A program made the position numbers and the translations under genes. DNA of 62,000 bases from Phoronis australis. Its lineage: Eukaryota > Phoronida > Phoronidae. Shown here piece by piece: positions 58,701-62,000 of the stretch. The first letter of the stretch is position 1; each line of letters opens with the position of its first letter. The notes beneath the pieces are model-generated. The model was not told the DNA's origin and made no database searches. It saw only the letters and a list, made by a program, of their open reading frames with translations. The stretch is taken from NCBI GenBank assembly GCA_002633005.1, contig NMRA01000681.1, forward strand, positions 1 to 62,000. The letters are read 5' to 3'.

Positions 58701-61188
58701 GGGAAACTTGAAAACATTTCTTTCATTTCAAAAACCTCCTGTCTGGTTTCAACTCCAGACGGCAGCAGTTTCCAAATCGAGGCTAAATCAGATACCACTT
58801 TAGTTCGTGGGCCTTAGCTCCAGTCATGTCAAGGGGTGGGGGCAACTCCGTTTTACCTGTGGGGCTAGAGAAGTCTTCATGCATTTGATATTCCGCCGAA
58901 TAGTCCCCACATTTTTTGTACAAGCAAACTTTTAAGCTCTCCTAATATAAAGTGATTTAGCATGTGATGACGCTGTATGTTTCCTGTTTAGCCAATCACA
59001 CGATTTAACTCCTATGCTAACATTTCGGGTTTTGTTACCCCAACGCCTAAGCGAGCTTAGGCAAGACTAGTGGCTAACCTGTCCTAATCTATTCACAAAT
59101 TAATGGTGAAGAAAACCTATTGGCTAATTTCTTCTATAAAGCGTCGGTTTTAAAAATTTAAAAACGACTACTGTTCACTTTTCAATTTTAAAAACACTCA
59201 TTTGGGTAAACAGTGCACAGTTTCTTGTACACTTACGTGCAAATCCTGTTAGCGTAATATTTGTCTGACAAGCTCAGGAGTTGAGAAGAGTAATTCACGA
59301 TGTCAGATTCATTAAAATACCGGATGATGATAAAATAAAACTTATAGCGGGGATTTCTCCAGCTTTCTCGTTCTCTTGATATCCATTACACACAATGCAA
59401 ACATGAACGAATATTTTACTAAGCTTAAACTTAAAGTGCAGTGTTTTTGTGACTTAGTTTGTGTCAAAGTTTTTGCTGTTCAATGAATGATCATTACTGG
59501 TGTCACACTTGATCTTTTTACTCTAAAAACAATGCTGGCAGCCGTCTGTCTCGAGAGACAATGGATATATACGAGCCCTCTGTCATTGATTGAATTCTAG
59601 GGCTATATTCCACGGTTGGATGGCAGCGTCGGCTGTAACTAAGTCCGATTCTGGAGCGGCAGGTTCTGTTGCAATTGTCACAGGTGTATGTTTGACGAGT
59701 GTTCAGCAGGAGCTGCCTGACCCGTCCTCTGGTGCAGGGTGTATTTCTAGGAAAGTGACACTGGATGACAACGACTTTCGGACGGATCCGATTACCGGTG
59801 TGTCCCCAAGTGGCAGTTTTGCTTTTTAGGGCTTCCCCAGTATCTGCGAAATTCTTTGACAGATTCTCATGAAACACGGCAAAGAAGTTTCTAATTAGAG
59901 ACGACAAGACTTTCCAATGTTTTCGACGTATTGTATGTTTTGCTAGTCTGGTTTTTAATACCTTCCACTAATCAGTTTGTTAGTTCGAGCTTCAGGCGTC
60001 GACCACAACATAATACTGGCATTTGGAGCTCAAGCATAAATATTCTCTGTTCACACGACTAATTTTTTAAGATATAAAGATGCCGAAAAAATGGATAGGC
60101 CCTACCATGAGCCATGTCCCCGTGAGTCGGCTTACTGCTTTTAGCGCTTAGGGCGAGTTCGTCTACGGTTGCCGCGCAGGGAGAGCAGGCAGCCACTGCG
60201 GCCGGGATGCACAGAACCATAAGATCCACTTCTTGTAACACCGGGTAAATGTGGTACAGTTGCAGGTTACAAAACCTTGAAGCTCCAAAGGGTTCTTAAG
60301 CAGGTACCTTTCTGCGCGTTGAAAGATGCTTAATCAACGCGCCGAATTAGTTATTCAATGCGCTGAATTAACTCTTAAACGATCGTTGTGTTATTCAACG
60401 CGCCATTTTGTCGTAATCAACGCGCGTTGTTATTCGTATCGAAGACAAGTTGACGGTCAGTATAAGGTTAACGGCGCCATCATTTACGTGCTCATGTGAA
60501 CAATCTTCGAAACTGGCCTTGCCCACATGTAGGAAGTCTTCCCCCACTTTGAGATTTTAGAGCTCTGGTGTGATTGGACTATACTGAACTGATTAAAAGT
60601 ACGGGTTGAATCACAGGCGTCCGCAGCTTCTTATCATCCCCAATACAATACTAGTATTATATATTGTGTATTGGGGACGATCAGAAGTTGAAGGACGCTT
60701 GCGGGTTGAATAAGCATGCTTTGCCGAATCAATGAAGAACAGAAAGTTATGTATAAGTTTAAGAACCTTCTCAGCGCGTTGAATAAGTAATACTGATTAA
60801 GGAAAAGTGCGCGTTGAATAAGCACATTTCAACGCGCAGAACTGAAAGCTACTCGTTTCAGAACCCCTTGACACTTCATACAAAGCCAGTTCTGGGTGAA
60901 GTCACATAAGGTTTGGTATCCGTAATGTGTTTTCCTCGCATAAATAATTAGGTCCATGATTTCCTTCTGCCAACAGTTGAATGGTTGCTCTTTGCCAAGG
61001 ACATTTTTCTACAATACTGCAACACCAGTGACGATGTTCCATTGCCTGCGAGCGATGGTCTACTTCACAGATGGCGTCTTCAAAATGTCCCACTATTCAT
61101 TGCTGGTTCACTGACCGTCTCGTTCCTTGTGTTGTATGGCGTCGGTACATTCTTCCACTACAATTACTACGTCAGACAAAGAGATAAG
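55642..61188 (+). CDS. fatty acid hydroxylase / sterol desaturase family protein (gene B), 5' part
   Basis: Exon 1 (55642-55771) and exon 2 (60977-61188) join in phase 1 (G|TT gives Val, then EW), giving 114 codons, and end at a phase-0 donor GTGAGG exactly as gene A exon 2 does. From LLHRW onward 38 of 43 residues match gene A, including QNVPLFIAGSLTVSF and FHYNYYVRQ. The catalytic histidine exons corresponding to gene A exons 3-6 must lie beyond the right edge, so function and integrity are not proven here. Both exons are open and splice sites are intact. It lies 5.8 kb downstream of gene A on the same strand, a tandem duplicate. The loop before LLHRW is seven residues shorter than in gene A. 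Confidence 0.9.
56131..56568. mobile_element. ~438-bp MITE, copy 2, in intron 1 of gene B
   Basis: Left end GTTGCATGAAACAGTCCC, GGGACACAAC, AAGTTCCCTAAATC. Right end GATTTAGGGAACTTGGTTGA, GTCCCTATTTGGGACTG, TTTCATGCAAAC. Same family as 54345-54780, with the interior in the opposite relative orientation. Confidence 0.75.
56991..57147. mobile_element. 157-bp hAT-like MITE with 5-bp TSD
   Basis: CAGGGGCGGATCCAGGATTT at the left and CCCCTCTAAATCCGCCACTG at the right are near-perfect TIRs. CCAAT flanks both sides (56986-56990 and 57148-57152). The family is the same as at 29535, 34033 and 45586. Confidence 0.8.
57505..57800. repeat. two-copy ~150-bp tandem repeat
   Basis: Two successive units (about 57515-57660 and 57665-57800) share GCCATGTTGGATTTT/GCCATATTGGATTTTT, AAAATTGCGCC/AAATGGCGCC, GAGTCAC, GAATG(C)T(G)G(T)TTTTT, GGCTACACC/GGCTGCACCC and CAGGTCAAG/TGGTCAAG. 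It is intronic in gene B and noncoding. Confidence 0.7.
57801..58344. other. unassigned intron sequence of gene B
   Basis: No gene or repeat recognised. Confidence 0.5.
58345..58539. repeat. dispersed repeat fragment (relative at 48.9-49.1 kb)
   Basis: Shares GGACTAAAAAA, GGCGGACCTTTTTGCCCA and CTTCGCCAAATTT with 48935-49125. It ends at ACAGGTCCCCACACCG (58524-58539), a perfect 16-bp inverted match to 56113-56128. Confidence 0.65.
58540..59517. other. unassigned intron sequence of gene B
   Basis: No recognised gene. A small perfect hairpin, GCCTAAG-CGAG-CTTAGGC, lies at about 59046-59063. Confidence 0.5.
59518..59907 (-). pseudogene. retroelement C-terminal zinc-finger fragment
   Basis: The minus-strand frame (about 130 codons) contains TYTCDNCNRTCRSRIGLSYS, then RRCHP (about 59625-59690). 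The C-x2-C-x2-x-C-x-SRIGL-x-SH-x-RRC pattern is the usual C-terminal finger of a common class of animal retroelement-derived proteins. The expected SH is changed to SYS here and upstream reverse transcriptase motifs are absent, so it is a decayed tail. Its N-terminal side merges into a minus-strand copy of the CTCF-like repeat (motif at 59800-59814), suggesting insertion of one element beside or within the other. Confidence 0.5.
59760..59830 (-). repeat. fragment of the CTCF-like repeat, reverse orientation
   Basis: Reading the minus strand, AAAACTGCCACTTGGGGACA, then CACCGGTAATCGGATCCGTC and CGAAAGTCGTTGTCATCC match the monomers at 12.55 and 13.03 kb. It is a third locus for the family, in intron 1 of gene B. 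Confidence 0.75.
60278..60880. mobile_element. ~600-bp inverted-repeat element rich in TTCAACGCGC
   Basis: Left arm: AAAGGGTTCTTAAG, CTGCGCGTTGAAAGATGC, TTAATCAACGCGC (60289-60340). Right arm, inverted: GCGCGTTGAATAAGCACATT, TCAACGCGCAGAACTG, TTTCAGAACCCCTTG (60801-60871). Further CAACGCGC or GCGCGTTG copies lie between (about 60390, 60420, 60775). It is probably a non-autonomous MITE in intron 1 of gene B, about 100 bp before exon 2, and contains the palindrome at 60612-60701. Confidence 0.7.
60612..60701. mobile_element. 90-bp palindromic insertion nested in the CAACGCGC element
   Basis: GCGTCC...AGCTTCT...ATCATCCCCAATACAATA pairs with TATTGTGTATTGGGGACGAT...AGAAGTT...GGACGC to form a long stem around a short AT-rich loop (60617-60698). 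The insertion is flanked by CGGGTTGAAT at 60602-60611 and 60702-60711, consistent with a 10-bp target duplication. The repeat could also belong to the host element's own recurring GCGCGTTGAATAAG motif. Confidence 0.6.
60977..61188 (+). CDS. gene B exon 2
   Basis: 212 bp after the acceptor TTCCTTCTGCCAACAG. It reads VEWLLFAKDIFLQY, then LLHRWRLQNVPLFIAG and FHYNYYVRQRDK, with the donor GTGAGG. High similarity to gene A exon 2 despite unrelated flanking introns shows purifying selection on the protein. Confidence 0.93.
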
Positions 61189-62000
61189 GTGAGGCCTAGA
61201 AGAATTCCACGTAGAGCTAGTATTGCTGCTTTGTGATTAAGTCTGTTTAGAAATGCGATTTGGTTCCCCTACCCTAATTTTAACGACTGAGACGTGAGAT
61301 TTGAGAGATTGATCGCTGCCCGAGGGGTACAATTTCCAAATCTCATTCTGGGTTACGGGTCCCCTGGCAAGGAGGTACTCTTGGGTCCCTTGACACTGAA
61401 CACAACTGTTCACTGGAGCAAAAATGTAGATAAAAGGTGAAATGCATGAATATTTGTTGGTACTTCCAACGAAACCTGCGCTCGGGGTCTAATTTTCTTA
61501 CTCTAGAACTCAAAATTAGTTTTACTTTCCCATTCCACTTCTGTGCGAACTAAAAATAACCATCAACTAATCTGTGCTCGAGTATATTAGGATTCATGTG
61601 TCCAATCCATGTTCGTACAGTATACACTTGATGATCTCTAGAATTGGGGTTCGAGAAAACTCGAGATTTCGGACTTAAATCTTTTATGTTGCCACGGGCC
61701 ATCAAGTACTTGGCAGTCATCCACGTAAGCACCACATAACGACAGACAAATATAATACCATTTTCACTTTTTGTAACTTGGAAAAACTCAAGTGCATACA
61801 CGGTTGTAATATAGAAAATGCAGGGCCTTGAATATCTTTTGGTCTCTTGAAACCCACTATCACTAACGTTCTTGAAATTTTGTGAAAAGATCTATCTTTC
61901 ACTCCAACACAGCCTTTTTTCGTTTCATACAACCACATTTCGATGGACGCTACCCCAACTGAATTCCGCATTGATAAAGGACAAAAGCTTCAACATAAAA
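61189..62000. other. intron 2 of gene B, running off the edge
   Basis: After the donor at 61189 no exon resembling gene A exon 3 (WKCQP motif) is found before the window ends, so intron 2 of gene B exceeds 0.8 kb, versus 317 bp in gene A. Confidence 0.65.

Noticed and set aside
60617-60698. Annotated microRNA gene
   Set aside because: The stem is good, but it sits inside a MITE-like element and is flanked by a direct repeat, and there is no expression evidence. Kept only as a finding.

Overview
This window looks like draft-quality nuclear DNA from an animal, most likely an invertebrate. It has spliced genes with GT-AG introns, decayed non-LTR retrotransposons, DNA transposons and MITEs, minisatellites, and two isolated N bases (30934, 45806). 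I cannot name the species. There is no rRNA, tRNA, CRISPR array or prokaryote-style operon that I can support.

Left part (1-24.5 kb): a 57-bp minisatellite (1-505) is followed by a transposon-like inverted-repeat element carrying a cysteine-rich remnant (545-2050). About 21 kb (3080-24480) is then built from roughly ten diverged copies of one long noncoding unit. Two blocks of a different repeat interrupt this array (about 11.7-13.6 kb and 18.9-20.2 kb). That second repeat has monomers of about 148 bp in a 443-bp higher-order unit, and each monomer carries a sequence very like the CTCF core site (GCCACTAGGTGGCGC type). Smaller insertions in the array include a 151-bp element with a 10-bp target duplication at 17.2 kb.

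Middle part (24.5-43.5 kb): mostly unassigned AT-rich sequence. It contains two dead reverse transcriptases (about 25.46-25.87 and 36.99-37.56 kb), a family of hAT-like elements with CAGTGGCGGATC-type ends and 5-bp target duplications, three short-unit tandem repeats, and a second copy of the 57-bp minisatellite at 43.2 kb.

Right part (43.5-62 kb): the only convincing host genes are here. They are two tandem, same-strand paralogues of the fatty acid hydroxylase / sterol desaturase superfamily. Gene A is complete: six exons between 44318 and 49804 join in frame to a 344-residue multi-pass membrane protein with the HX3H, HX2HH and HX2HH iron-binding histidine motifs. Gene B enters at 55642. Its first two exons (55642-55771 and 60977-61188) are present with identical intron phases, and the rest lies beyond the right edge. 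Sequence upstream of both start codons is also related, so the duplication included the proximal promoter or 5' UTR. Gene B's 5.2-kb first intron is full of MITEs and other repeats.

The most unusual structure is the tandem repeat studded with CTCF-like motifs. If the motifs are bound in this animal, the repeat would be a mobile or amplifying source of clustered insulator sites.
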